This document shows positions 9,545 to 17,090 of a DNA stretch of 64,000 nucleotides, piece by piece. This DNA comes from Lysobacterales bacterium (GTDB lineage Bacteria > Pseudomonadota > Gammaproteobacteria > Xanthomonadales > SZUA-5). Within the stretch, counting starts at the first letter, position 1. Every line of letters begins with the position of its first letter. The notes beneath the pieces are model-generated. The model was not told the DNA's origin and searched no databases. It was given only the letters and a program-made list of their open reading frames with translations. Both the position numbers and the translations under genes were made by a program. Location of the stretch: positions 62,001 through 126,000 of the forward strand of contig JALHMG010000006.1 of NCBI GenBank assembly GCA_022844135.1. Reading direction: 5' to 3'.

Positions 9545-10006
9545 TCACGCGCGCATGGGCTTGGTGGGCACACGCGGCTCGTCGTCTCTGGGCGGCGCCA
9601 AATCCACGGCGAGGTCGCCGAGCAGCGCGCGGGCCGAAGCGGCCGACATTTTCAGCGGATTGAACGTCTCGCGCTCGCCGTAGCGCAGCAACATCTGCCG
9701 CGAGCTCCACAGCGGCGGCACGTGGTGCATGCCCCAGCCGGCAAACCAGCGTCGATCGATTTCGACGAAGTCGAGAATGGTCAGCTCGCTGTGGCGCGGG
9801 TCTTTGACGATGCGGTTGTAGGTGCTGTTGATCGCTTCGCGCGCGCCCTCCAGGCACTGGAGGAATTCGCGCGAGCCGTACATCAGAGCGCCAGTGACAC
9901 CGACACGCGCATTGTTGGTGCGCGACACGGCCAGGATGGCGTCGATCTCATCGTTGCGCAGAATGTCGTTGGAACGCGAGGCGTAGATCAATCGGCAAAG
10001 CGGCAT
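9545..10006 (-). CDS. BLUF-domain blue-light sensor
   Basis: 153 residues. The N-terminal about 95 residues form a BLUF flavin-binding domain: Tyr8 in LIYASR, Asn31/Asn32 in the TNN segment and Gln50 in FLQCLEG are the Tyr/Asn/Gln set that makes the light-driven hydrogen-bond switch around FAD; the WFAGWGM segment supplies the Trp/Met end. The rest is a short Pro-rich tail, so there is no fused EAL or other output domain and it must act through a partner. ATG at 10006 gives the standard start; a TTG seven codons earlier is possible. The gene is convergent with the carbonic anhydrase gene. No obvious partner gene is adjacent. Confidence 0.92.
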   Translation of the reverse strand: MPLCRLIYASRSNDILRNDEIDAILAVSRTNNARVGVTGALMYGSREFLQCLEGAREAINSTYNRIVKDPRHSELTILDFVEIDRRWFAGWGMHHVPPLWSSRQMLLRYGERETFNPLKMSAASARALLGDLAVDLAPPRDDEPRVPTKPMRA

Positions 10007-10091
10007 GGCAGGTTGCTCGTATGGCAAGCCCGCAACATTAGGTCAACCGCGATGAAGAAACCGCTCGGCCAATGTCAGCGCCGAGTGGTGA

Positions 10092-11003
10092 TCAGCGCGG
10101 TTTCTTAGGTTTGGCGCCAGGCTTCGCTGGCGTCGGGGTTGGCGCTGGAGCGAGCGCTGCGGGTGCGGGCGCAGCCGGCGCGGTGGCTGGTGGCTCAACC
10201 AGCGCAGGAGGCGCCGGAATAAAGCCCATTTCGGCCATCGCGCCGCGCACGATATCGAGCCGCGCCGTGCCGAAATCGGCGATCGCTTTGGCATCGATAT
10301 TCATCGCGTAGTACCAGACCTTCCCCGGTCGCTCTACGTAGCCGACCAGCCAACCGATGTACTTCGTCGCCGTGGCGTCATGCGCGCACGAACCGGCCAT
10401 GCCGTATATCGTGTACTCCGGTGTGCGCTCCAGCACCAGCGCATCCTTCAAGAGTTGCGTGACGCGGGCATTGAAACCCAGCTTGCCGTCGCGAAAGTTG
10501 CGTACGAAATCGACCTGCTCAAGGCTGGTGATCTTCAGCGAACTGGTGTCCCAGAATCTATCGAGCCCGCCGCTGATATCGCCATTGCCATATTTGATGC
10601 GCTTTAAGTTCTGCGTCAGCCGCGCACTGCCCATGCGCGTGGACAGCTCGCTCGCGTACCAAGGCACGGCATCCTTGAGTGCCGAATCGAAGGTCTGGTC
10701 GCGGCGCCAAGGCTCCGGCCAACTTGCGGCGTTCGGGTGTTTGGCCGGATCGAAGGCAATGCGCGAGTCGCTGTCCTTGATCACGCCGGTACCAAGTGCA
10801 ATCGCGGTATGCGGCCAAAGGTAGGTCTGGCACGGCGTCAGCCGCTCGGCGAGGCGAGGTGTGTTGACGCGAAACGACAGCTTGCTCTGCGCATCGTAAA
10901 TCTCCAGCGCACCATAGCGGCCTTTGAACTGGCCCGACAGCATGGCGGCATCGGAAGAGACGGCAACGAGGACAGCGGCGAAAACGATAAGGATGCGGGT
11001 CAT
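10092..11003 (-). CDS. Class D beta-lactamase-like protein lacking the catalytic Ser and Lys
   Basis: 303 residues with a signal peptide (cleavage near SSDAA). Much of the OXA-type sequence is present: AERLTPC...ALGTGVIKD, WPEPWRRDQTFDSALKDAVPWY, KYGNGDISGGLDRFW and GWLVGYVERPGK. The active-site motifs are altered: where OXA enzymes have Ser-Thr-Phe-Lys this has Gln59-Thr60-Tyr61-Leu62, and the Lys-Thr-Gly triad is Met-Ala-Gly. YGN is kept. It should therefore be unable to form the acyl-enzyme and is probably a periplasmic pseudoenzyme, perhaps binding cell-wall peptides or another ligand. A Pro/Ala-rich tail (about 45 residues) ends PKKPR. An in-frame extension to 11624 overlaps the opposite gene and is rejected. 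Confidence 0.8.
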   Translation of the reverse strand: MTRILIVFAAVLVAVSSDAAMLSGQFKGRYGALEIYDAQSKLSFRVNTPRLAERLTPCQTYLWPHTAIALGTGVIKDSDSRIAFDPAKHPNAASWPEPWRRDQTFDSALKDAVPWYASELSTRMGSARLTQNLKRIKYGNGDISGGLDRFWDTSSLKITSLEQVDFVRNFRDGKLGFNARVTQLLKDALVLERTPEYTIYGMAGSCAHDATATKYIGWLVGYVERPGKVWYYAMNIDAKAIADFGTARLDIVRGAMAEMGFIPAPPALVEPPATAPAAPAPAALAPAPTPTPAKPGAKPKKPR

Positions 11004-11007
11004 GCTT

Positions 11008-11097
11008 GGGTTCTTAGTTCCTGGTTCCTGGTTCTCGGTTTTCACTTGAGGCTGGCTGTTGCCGTTTCGACGACCAAGAACCACCAACCAAGAACCG
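11008..11097. repeat. Inverted GGTTCTT heptamer element
   Basis: The left arm at about 11008-11038 has degenerate GGTTCTT/GGTTCCT units. The right arm at about 11068-11096 has the complementary AAGAACC units. The spacer is about 30 bp. It lies between the divergent beta-lactamase-like gene and rep, starting 5 nt from the former's ATG. The same architecture recurs at 32.4, 40.1 and, in part, 54.1 kb. Confidence 0.7.
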
Positions 11098-11172
11098 CGC
11101 GGCGCGGATTCTACCCCGCGCGAGCACCTTAAACGCACTATTCTTCGCCGCCCGTTTGCGACCGCCACATCG

Positions 11173-13143
11173 ATGCTCAATCCGCAACAACAAGCTGCTG
11201 TGCAATATCTCGATGGGCCGCTTCTGGTGTTGGCGGGCGCGGGCTCGGGTAAAACCCGCGTCATCACCGAGAAGATCGCGCGATTGCTGAAGAGCGGCCT
11301 GTATCTGCCCACCGAGGTTGCGGCGATCACCTTCACCAACAAAGCGGCGCGCGAGATGCGCGAGCGCATCGGCAAAGTGGTCGGCGCCGACAGCGTTGAG
11401 GGTTTGACGATCAGCACATTCCATGCGCTCGGCCTGCGCATGCTGGAGCGCGAATGTGCGGCGGTCGGCCTGCGTCGCGGATTTTCGATCCTCGGCGAGG
11501 ACGACGCGCGCACATTGATCAAGGATCTGGCGCCGCCAGAAACCGGGCGCGAGCAACTGGATGCGCTGCGCAACCTGATCAGTCGCGCCAAGAATGCCGG
11601 GCTTGACCCAGGTGCCGCGAGCAAGGCCGCCGGATCGCCGCGCGAGCGCGCTGCGGCCGATCTTTATGCGCAATATCAGCAACGGCTGCTGGCTTTCAAT
11701 GCGGTCGACTTCGACGATCTGATTGCGCTGCCCGTCCGTTTGCTGTCGGAAGACGACGAGCGCCGACTGCGCTGGCAGCAGCGCTGGCGTTATTTGCTGG
11801 TCGACGAGTACCAGGACACCAACGATGCACAGTATCGCTTGTTGAAACTGCTGGTCGGCGAGCGCGGCGCATTCACGGCGGTGGGCGATGACGATCAATC
11901 GATTTACGCCTGGCGCGGCGCCAACCCTGAGAACCTTGCCAATATCGGCAAGGATTTTCCGGCGCTCAAAGTGGTCAAGCTCGAGCAGAACTATCGCTGC
12001 GCCCAGCGCATTTTGCGCCTCGCCAATCGCTTGATCGCCAACAACCCTCATGTGCACGAAAAGAAGCTCTGGAGTGCGCTCCCCGAAGGCGATCCGATTC
12101 GCATCGTCGCGCGCGCCAGCGATACCGACGAAGCGGAGTTCGTCGCCGCCGAGATCAACCATCGGCAGCTCGTCGATCGCAGCACACCGGCGGATTTCGC
12201 GGTGCTGTTTCGCGGCAACCACCAGGCGCGCGCGCTGGAACTGGCGATGCGCGCGCTGAAGATTCCGTACCACTTGTCGGGCGCCACATCATTCTTCGAT
12301 CGGCAGGAAATCAAGGATGTGATGGCGTACTTGCGCCTGCTCGCCAACCCTGAGGACGACGCGGCCTTCGTGCGCGCAGCGACGACGCCCAAGCGCGAGA
12401 TCGGTACGACGTCGCTCGAGAAGCTGGCCGCTGCGGCTCGCCACTCTTCGCAGTCGCTGAGCGCAGCGGCGGGTAACGGCGCCGCACTCAGCGCACTGGC
12501 GCCGCGCGCCGCGCGTGCGTTGTCGAGTTTTCATCAGCAACTCGGCGCATGGCGCGCGGCCGCCAACGCACTCAAGCCGCGCGCGCTGATCGAAAAGATC
12601 ATCGTCGAAGCGCAATTGAAAGCGCATTGGCGGAGCGAGGCCAAAGGTCCAGAGATGGCGCTACGCCGCGAGGCTCAGGTGGATGCCTTCTTGGAGTGGG
12701 TCGGCGAGCGCCGTGAGACGCACCTTAGCGCGCTGCTGACGCAACTGATGCTCGACAGCCAGGACAGCGAACCCGGCAACCGCGTGCGGCTGATGACGCT
12801 GCATAGCGCCAAGGGACTGGAGTTCCGGCACGTGTTTTTGGTCGGCTGCGAAGACGGATTGTTGCCGCACGTGTCTTCGCTCGACGAGGGCCGGGAAGAC
12901 GAAGAGCGACGGTTGTTCTACGTCGGTATCACGCGCGCCAAGGAAACGCTGACCTTGAGCTGGTGCCGCTCTCGCAGCCGCTACGGACGCGAGGAGGCCT
13001 GCGAGCCCTCGCGTTTTTTACAGGAGCTGCCGGCCGACGACGTGCGGCATTCCGGCCAGAGCAAGAACACGCAGTCGGCCGAGGACAAGCAGCGCGCGGC
13101 CCGGCCGCATCTGGATGCGATCAAGGCGCTACTTGGTGCTTGA
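11173..13143 (+). CDS. rep: ATP-dependent DNA helicase Rep
   Basis: 656-residue superfamily 1A 3'-5' helicase that clears protein barriers ahead of replication forks. Walker A AGAGSGKT is at 21-28, then TFTNKAAREM (motif Ia), LLVDEYQDTND (motif II), GDDDQSIYAWRGA (motif III), the QNYRC motif, TLHSAKGLEF (motif V) and FYVGITRAKETL (motif VI). The start MLNPQQQAAV and the length fit Rep (about 670) rather than UvrD (about 720). ATG at 11173 was chosen; reading further upstream would run into the intergenic repeat. Confidence 0.95.
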   Translation: MLNPQQQAAVQYLDGPLLVLAGAGSGKTRVITEKIARLLKSGLYLPTEVAAITFTNKAAREMRERIGKVVGADSVEGLTISTFHALGLRMLERECAAVGLRRGFSILGEDDARTLIKDLAPPETGREQLDALRNLISRAKNAGLDPGAASKAAGSPRERAAADLYAQYQQRLLAFNAVDFDDLIALPVRLLSEDDERRLRWQQRWRYLLVDEYQDTNDAQYRLLKLLVGERGAFTAVGDDDQSIYAWRGANPENLANIGKDFPALKVVKLEQNYRCAQRILRLANRLIANNPHVHEKKLWSALPEGDPIRIVARASDTDEAEFVAAEINHRQLVDRSTPADFAVLFRGNHQARALELAMRALKIPYHLSGATSFFDRQEIKDVMAYLRLLANPEDDAAFVRAATTPKREIGTTSLEKLAAAARHSSQSLSAAAGNGAALSALAPRAARALSSFHQQLGAWRAAANALKPRALIEKIIVEAQLKAHWRSEAKGPEMALRREAQVDAFLEWVGERRETHLSALLTQLMLDSQDSEPGNRVRLMTLHSAKGLEFRHVFLVGCEDGLLPHVSSLDEGREDEERRLFYVGITRAKETLTLSWCRSRSRYGREEACEPSRFLQELPADDVRHSGQSKNTQSAEDKQRAARPHLDAIKALLGA

Positions 13144-13166
13144 GGTTTACCGAAAAAGCTGGAGCG

Positions 13167-13311
13167 AGTTCACACGAAGCCACGAAGTACGGCAGGAGAG
13201 GTCTCGCATCACCAGCGCTTATCTCGCGCCATTCTCAGTGTTGATCAGCAGGCGTCGAAGTCACCAACGAGCGGCCGCTCGCAGCGAAAACTTCGTGTCT
13301 TCGTGTGAACT
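13167..13311. repeat. Inverted pair of CACGAAG/CTTCGTG arms
   Basis: The left arm 13167-13188 and right arm 13290-13311 are 22 bp each and complementary with one mismatch. Both are made of ACACGAAG-type octamers. The 101-bp spacer shows no gene. It sits between the convergent rep and VOC-protein genes. Related elements are at 34.1 and 42.6 kb. Confidence 0.75.
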
Positions 13312-13335
13312 GCGCTTCAAATCTGCGTCGCGTGG

Positions 13336-13716
13336 CTACGACGGTGGCTGCCAAAGCTCGATGCGATTGCCTTCCGGATCCATGACCCAGCCAAACGCGC
13401 CGAACTCGGAACGCTCGGTTTTGTCGTCGACAGTGCAGCCCTCGGCGCGCAGCGCCGCCAGTACTGCGTCGAGGTCGTCGACGCGGTAGTTGATCATGAA
13501 CGGCGCGGTGCTGGGTTCGAAGTAGCGGGTGTCGCCAGCAAAAATGCTCCACACGGTGGTCTGCGGCGAGCTGCCCGATTCGCTGGACGGATGCGTGAAA
13601 CTCAACCCACCCCATTCGGCGATGTCCATTCCGAGGTGCTTGCGATACCAGGCTCGCAATGCCTCCGCGTCGCGCGCCTTGAAAAACACGCCACCAATGC
13701 CGGTGACGCGTTTCAC
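13336..13716 (-). CDS. VOC (glyoxalase/bleomycin-resistance fold) family protein
   Basis: 126 residues with a paired beta-alpha-beta-beta-beta fold. It starts GIGGVFFKARDAEALRAWYRKHLGM and ends FGWVMDPEGNRIELWQPP, whose Glu is the typical C-terminal metal ligand. The N-terminal His/Glu ligand position is not the usual one (GGVFF), so metal dependence is uncertain. Substrate cannot be predicted. It begins 2 nt after the stop of the SRPBCC gene on the same strand, so the two probably share a transcript. Confidence 0.88.
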   Translation of the reverse strand: MKRVTGIGGVFFKARDAEALRAWYRKHLGMDIAEWGGLSFTHPSSESGSSPQTTVWSIFAGDTRYFEPSTAPFMINYRVDDLDAVLAALRAEGCTVDDKTERSEFGAFGWVMDPEGNRIELWQPPS

Positions 13717-13718
13717 GA

Positions 13719-14972
13719 TCAGCCTGCTGGTGTTGCTTCGGCGGGCGCTGGCGCGGCGCTCGGATCGACCGGCGCGGCGTCGGGATCGACAGGCGCATTC
13801 GGATCGACGACCGCCGGCAGGCCCAGCGGCAAATACACACGCGTCACCTGCACCATTTCGGGCTCGGCTTCCTCGGCTGCAGCACCGTCGGTTGCTGCGG
13901 CATCCGCAGGCGCGGCAGCGGCATCGGCAGGCGCCGCGGCGTCCGCAGCTGCCTGATCGGTTCCTTCTTCAGGCACGACGGGCGCCGGACGATCCGGCAA
14001 AAACTCTTCTATCGGCTTCGCTTGTGGATCGAAAGCCAATCCGTAGATGGTTGCATACGCCTGCAGCTTTTCGAAGGTCTGGTTGCTGCGACGACGTTCG
14101 CCCACGTGCTCGGCAACCAGCATGCTGCCCCCAGTTGTTGTGACCGCCTGGATTTCGTCGCGCATCGGCACGTCGTTACGGTCGACCGGCAAGGTCACGT
14201 CGTACGCAAGGCGATAGCGTTCTTTCAGTGTGACCTGCACTTGTGCCGCGCCGGTTGCTGTCAGGTTGTTGCGCTGCATGAAGGCTTCCAGCGTCTTCAT
14301 GGTATCGGCAACGCCAGCATCGAGATCGGGGAATTCAGTGGCGCTGTACACCTCCACCAACCCGCTGAGCTTGAGCGCCGGCTGGGCCAGAACTTCCTGT
14401 TGTGAGATCTCGATATCGCTGTAATCGCGCGCATAAGCGCTCGACTCGATCAAGGCCTTCAGGCGCATCAGGCCGTATTGGAAATCTGCACCGACCGAAG
14501 AATCGAGGTAGCGACCCTTGATGCGCTCGATGGGATTAGCGCCCAGCTCAACGTCATACGCCCAAACCACTTTGACACCCAGGTCAGACGGCTCGATCTT
14601 GTAGGACACCGTACCGGTGCGGCCCTCTTTCACGATCTGCGTCATCTTGATGTAGTTCGTGGGCGTGCTCTCGATGATCTCGAAGCTGCCAGAACCGACC
14701 TTTTCGTTGCCGGACCATTCCATGCGTGCGCCCTGGCCGCGCTCGGGGCCCGAGAACGTGAAACTCGCCGTCGTATCTTTCTTGGCCCACGGCGACCATT
14801 CGTTGAAACGCTTGAAGCTATTCAACATGTCATAGATGTGGCTTGCCGGGCGCTCGATGATGATCGAACGTTCTACGTGCCCGTGGCCGCCGCCCGGCAG
14901 GAACAAGCCGATCAGCAACAAGACGACGATGGTCAAGATAACCGCGAGCACAAACTCAATCAGTGAACGCAT
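13719..14972 (-). CDS. SRPBCC-domain protein with GyrI-like second domain and Ala/Pro tail
   Basis: 417 residues. One N-terminal transmembrane helix (about 5-25), then an SRPBCC/polyketide-cyclase-like domain (about 33-180; ERSIIIERPASHIYDMLNSFKRFNEWSPW pattern), then a region resembling a GyrI/effector-binding domain (about 200-325), and a low-complexity tail rich in Ala, Pro and Asp (about 330-417) with APADAAAAPADAAATDG. It probably binds a hydrophobic ligand at the periplasmic side of the inner membrane. The tail was likely expanded by slippage. Confidence 0.75.
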   Translation of the reverse strand: MRSLIEFVLAVILTIVVLLLIGLFLPGGGHGHVERSIIIERPASHIYDMLNSFKRFNEWSPWAKKDTTASFTFSGPERGQGARMEWSGNEKVGSGSFEIIESTPTNYIKMTQIVKEGRTGTVSYKIEPSDLGVKVVWAYDVELGANPIERIKGRYLDSSVGADFQYGLMRLKALIESSAYARDYSDIEISQQEVLAQPALKLSGLVEVYSATEFPDLDAGVADTMKTLEAFMQRNNLTATGAAQVQVTLKERYRLAYDVTLPVDRNDVPMRDEIQAVTTTGGSMLVAEHVGERRRSNQTFEKLQAYATIYGLAFDPQAKPIEEFLPDRPAPVVPEEGTDQAAADAAAPADAAAAPADAAATDGAAAEEAEPEMVQVTRVYLPLGLPAVVDPNAPVDPDAAPVDPSAAPAPAEATPAG

Positions 14973-15044
14973 CCGACAGCTCCCAAAGGTTCAAGCGCGG
15001 CAGCCGACGACGGCCGCAAGACCGGAAATGCTAATAGTTCTGCA

Positions 15045-15068
15045 GCGTTCGCGCCACGGCGCGAACGC
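15045..15068 (-). terminator. Perfect 10-bp hairpin after gcvH, possible terminator or 3' stabiliser
   Basis: GCGTTCGCGC - CACG - GCGCGAACGC, 3 nt after the gcvH stop. The stem is perfect but no T-run follows on the minus strand, so Rho-independent termination is doubtful. It could also insulate gcvH from the downstream SRPBCC gene. Confidence 0.45.
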
Positions 15069-15071
15069 AAT

Positions 15072-15458
15072 TTATGCTTCCGAAACCTGCCGATAAGCGT
15101 CCGCATCGAGCAATGCCGCAAATTCGGCGGGATTGCTCGGCGTCAACTTGAACAGCCAGCCGCCCTCGTAAGGCGATTGGTTCACCGTCTCCGGCGCATC
15201 GCTCAAAGCCTCGTTCACGCTGGTGACGGTGCCCGACACAGGCGCGTACACATCCGACGCCGCTTTGACGGACTCCACCACTGCACAGGCTTTTCCGGCC
15301 TCAAGCACAGCACCGACCGCCGGAACCTCAACGAACACCAGGTCTCCGAGCAATTCTTGCGCAAGATCGGAAATCCCGACAGTGATCGAGCCATCCGCCT
15401 CCTGGCGCGCCCATTCGTGGGATTTCAGAAAGCGAAGATCGCTGGGGATGGCGCTCAT
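15072..15458 (-). CDS. gcvH: Glycine cleavage system H protein
   Basis: 128-residue lipoyl carrier that shuttles the methylamine group between GcvP and GcvT and dihydrolipoyl groups to Lpd. The lipoylation site is Lys65 in VESVKAASD, inside the conserved hairpin, followed by the VNEAL segment and the C-terminal GWLFKL motif. The start [10 protein letters not shown] at 15458 fits the family; an upstream ATG at 15512 overlaps the next gene. No gcvT or gcvP is adjacent. It lies 44 nt downstream of the TIGR04282 gene, so it may be read from the gspC operon or its own promoter. Confidence 0.95.
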   Translation of the reverse strand: MSAIPSDLRFLKSHEWARQEADGSITVGISDLAQELLGDLVFVEVPAVGAVLEAGKACAVVESVKAASDVYAPVSGTVTSVNEALSDAPETVNQSPYEGGWLFKLTPSNPAEFAALLDADAYRQVSEA

Positions 15459-15502
15459 CTTTGGTTTCCTGCAATCGGACGGAGACGACGCAGAATAACA
15501 AC

Positions 15503-16270
15503 TTAGACGCACTCATGAGCGGCTTGCGCCAAGCGACGACGCACGGCGCCCGGCACGCGCCGGTCTTCACCGAGCGCAATCAGATCGGCATATGTATCCA
15601 GATCGCGCACCGGCAGCAGTTCGAGCAGTGGCACCTCGGGTGCGATGCGCATCAGGAACTGTGTGGCGGTATCGGGTACACCGTACGGCACCGAGGACCA
15701 GGGCGAATCGGCCAGATCGACATTTGCGCCGAACAGTCCGAAGCCGCCGTCCACGGCGCGCGCAATCACCCGCTGCGGCACGGCGCGCAAAGCGTTCGCA
15801 GCGGTCAAGAGATCGTCCGCTGTGATCGTCGGCACATCGCCGCCCAACAGAAGAACATCGCGATGGCGTTGCCGCAGCGCGCCATACACGAACCGCATCC
15901 GCGCGCCGAGGTCGTCGCCGAACTGCGGAACCGTCGGCCACCCTCGCCAATGGTCGGTGGCACTCGCTTCGGCGACCGCCCAATAAGCCTGCACCTTGCC
16001 GGCGCGCGCAGCGCTGTTGACCGCCCGTCGAACCGCGAGCAGCGACAGCGTGTAACACCGCCGTGCGGCCGCGGCACCAATCTGCAGCGCCAGCCGCGAT
16101 TTGATCGGGCTGAAGCCCGGCGTTTTGACGAACACGGCCACCGCTGCGCTGTCATGGCGCGCGGCGCGCGAACCCGATCGCGTCAAGTCGCCTGCTCGCG
16201 AGGTCGCGTCCAACGGTGTCAGGCCCGGCCCCACGTCAGCCGCAGATGCCGCCATGTCGTTCGCCACCAA
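15503..16270 (-). CDS. TIGR04282-type (DUF2064) glycosyltransferase, arsenosugar-associated family
   Basis: 255 residues of the nucleotide-diphospho-sugar transferase-like DUF2064 family, named transferase 1 of the radical-SAM/selenodomain-associated pair. Seen: [18 protein letters not shown] at about 45-62, [32 protein letters not shown] and [10 protein letters not shown]. The first about 40 residues are low-complexity and the start may be one of the later in-frame codons (next ATG at 16255). It overlaps the TIGR04283 gene by 52 bp. In arsenic-metabolising organisms this pair works with ArsM/ArsS, which are not in the window, so the link to arsenosugars is by family only. Confidence 0.85.
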   Translation of the reverse strand: MVANDMAASAADVGPGLTPLDATSRAGDLTRSGSRAARHDSAAVAVFVKTPGFSPIKSRLALQIGAAAARRCYTLSLLAVRRAVNSAARAGKVQAYWAVAEASATDHWRGWPTVPQFGDDLGARMRFVYGALRQRHRDVLLLGGDVPTITADDLLTAANALRAVPQRVIARAVDGGFGLFGANVDLADSPWSSVPYGVPDTATQFLMRIAPEVPLLELLPVRDLDTYADLIALGEDRRVPGAVRRRLAQAAHECV

Positions 16271-16854
16271 CCGTGCTGAACATACTTGCGTGCGCTGGTC
16301 GAAATCGTCGCCGGCAGCGATTGAAGCGTGATCCCGGCGCGCCGTGCGCGGCGAACCAGCGCCATATCCTCGCCGAATAGCGCTCGCTCATCGAATCTCC
16401 CGAGGCCATCGAACACGCTGCGCGGCAGCACCAGGCCCTGATCGCCGAAGGGCAATCCGAACCAGCGACAGCGCAGCTTCACGCCGACCTCAGTCACGCG
16501 CATCAGCGTCGGCCCATCGCCAAAGCGCAGCGCGAAATAGCCTATCGCGTTAGCCCCACGCCGCACGAAGTCCCGTGCGGCTTCAAGCGCCTTCGCGTCG
16601 ACGCGCGAATCGGCGTGAAGGAACCACAACGACGATCCTGCGGTGGCTCGAGCGCCGAGATTCTGTTGGGCCGCACGACCCGGCCGACCTTCGATCCAGC
16701 GCCGATCCTTGGGCCTGGACTGCACATCGCCGCGCGCAAATACGAGCAGCACATCCAGTTCTGGCGCCAGCGCATCCAAAGCCGCAACGAGCGCCGGCCA
16801 GGCACGATCACCGGGGCCTACGGGAATCACCACCGAGAGATCGGTAGCGCTCAC
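16219..16854 (-). CDS. TIGR04283-type family 2 glycosyltransferase, arsenosugar-associated family
   Basis: 211 residues, GT-A family 2. It begins [11 protein letters not shown], has [26 protein letters not shown] (donor-binding and acidic motif), and [22 protein letters not shown], characteristic of TIGR04283 transferase 2. It is paired with TIGR04282 as in most genomes. The ATG overlaps the metJ stop (ATGA). Likely cytoplasmic; substrate unknown. Confidence 0.88.
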   Translation of the reverse strand: MSATDLSVVIPVGPGDRAWPALVAALDALAPELDVLLVFARGDVQSRPKDRRWIEGRPGRAAQQNLGARATAGSSLWFLHADSRVDAKALEAARDFVRRGANAIGYFALRFGDGPTLMRVTEVGVKLRCRWFGLPFGDQGLVLPRSVFDGLGRFDERALFGEDMALVRRARRAGITLQSLPATISTSARKYVQHGWWRTTWRHLRLTWGRA

Positions 16855-17090
16855 TCGGGCCTGGCCAGCTCCTGATCCGTGGGCAGCGGCTGACCTGTAT
16901 AGGCGTGCAAGAAGGCTTCAGTGAGGAGCTCGGATATCGTGCCGTGGCGCAGTTTGTTGACCTGCCGGCGGGTGCGCTCATCGGTCAGGATCTTCAGAAC
17001 GTGCACCGGGATCGTTACAGTGATTTTTTTGGTCGCCTCGGCGCGCATGCCGCGATCGATGTACGGATCGATGTATTTGGTCTTACTCAT
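16851..17090 (-). CDS. metJ: MetJ-type methionine repressor, short form
   Basis: 79-residue ribbon-helix-helix protein that closely follows MetJ: KKITVTIP (DNA-contacting beta strand), [26 protein letters not shown] (helices A/B, including the residues that form the SAM pocket in E. coli MetJ) and [14 protein letters not shown]. It stops about 25 residues before the E. coli protein (105 aa), so the C-terminal helix is missing. The truncation is not a sequencing frameshift as far as can be seen: the stop overlaps the next gene's ATG in the ATGA pattern, and its own ATG overlaps the gspD stop. Expected role: SAM-dependent repression of methionine genes; no clear met-box array was seen nearby. 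Confidence 0.85.
   Translation of the reverse strand: MSKTKYIDPYIDRGMRAEATKKITVTIPVHVLKILTDERTRRQVNKLRHGTISELLTEAFLHAYTGQPLPTDQELARPE

Noticed and set aside
11004-11624. N-terminal extension of the beta-lactamase-like gene
   Set aside because: Overlaps rep and lies before a normal signal peptide at 11003.
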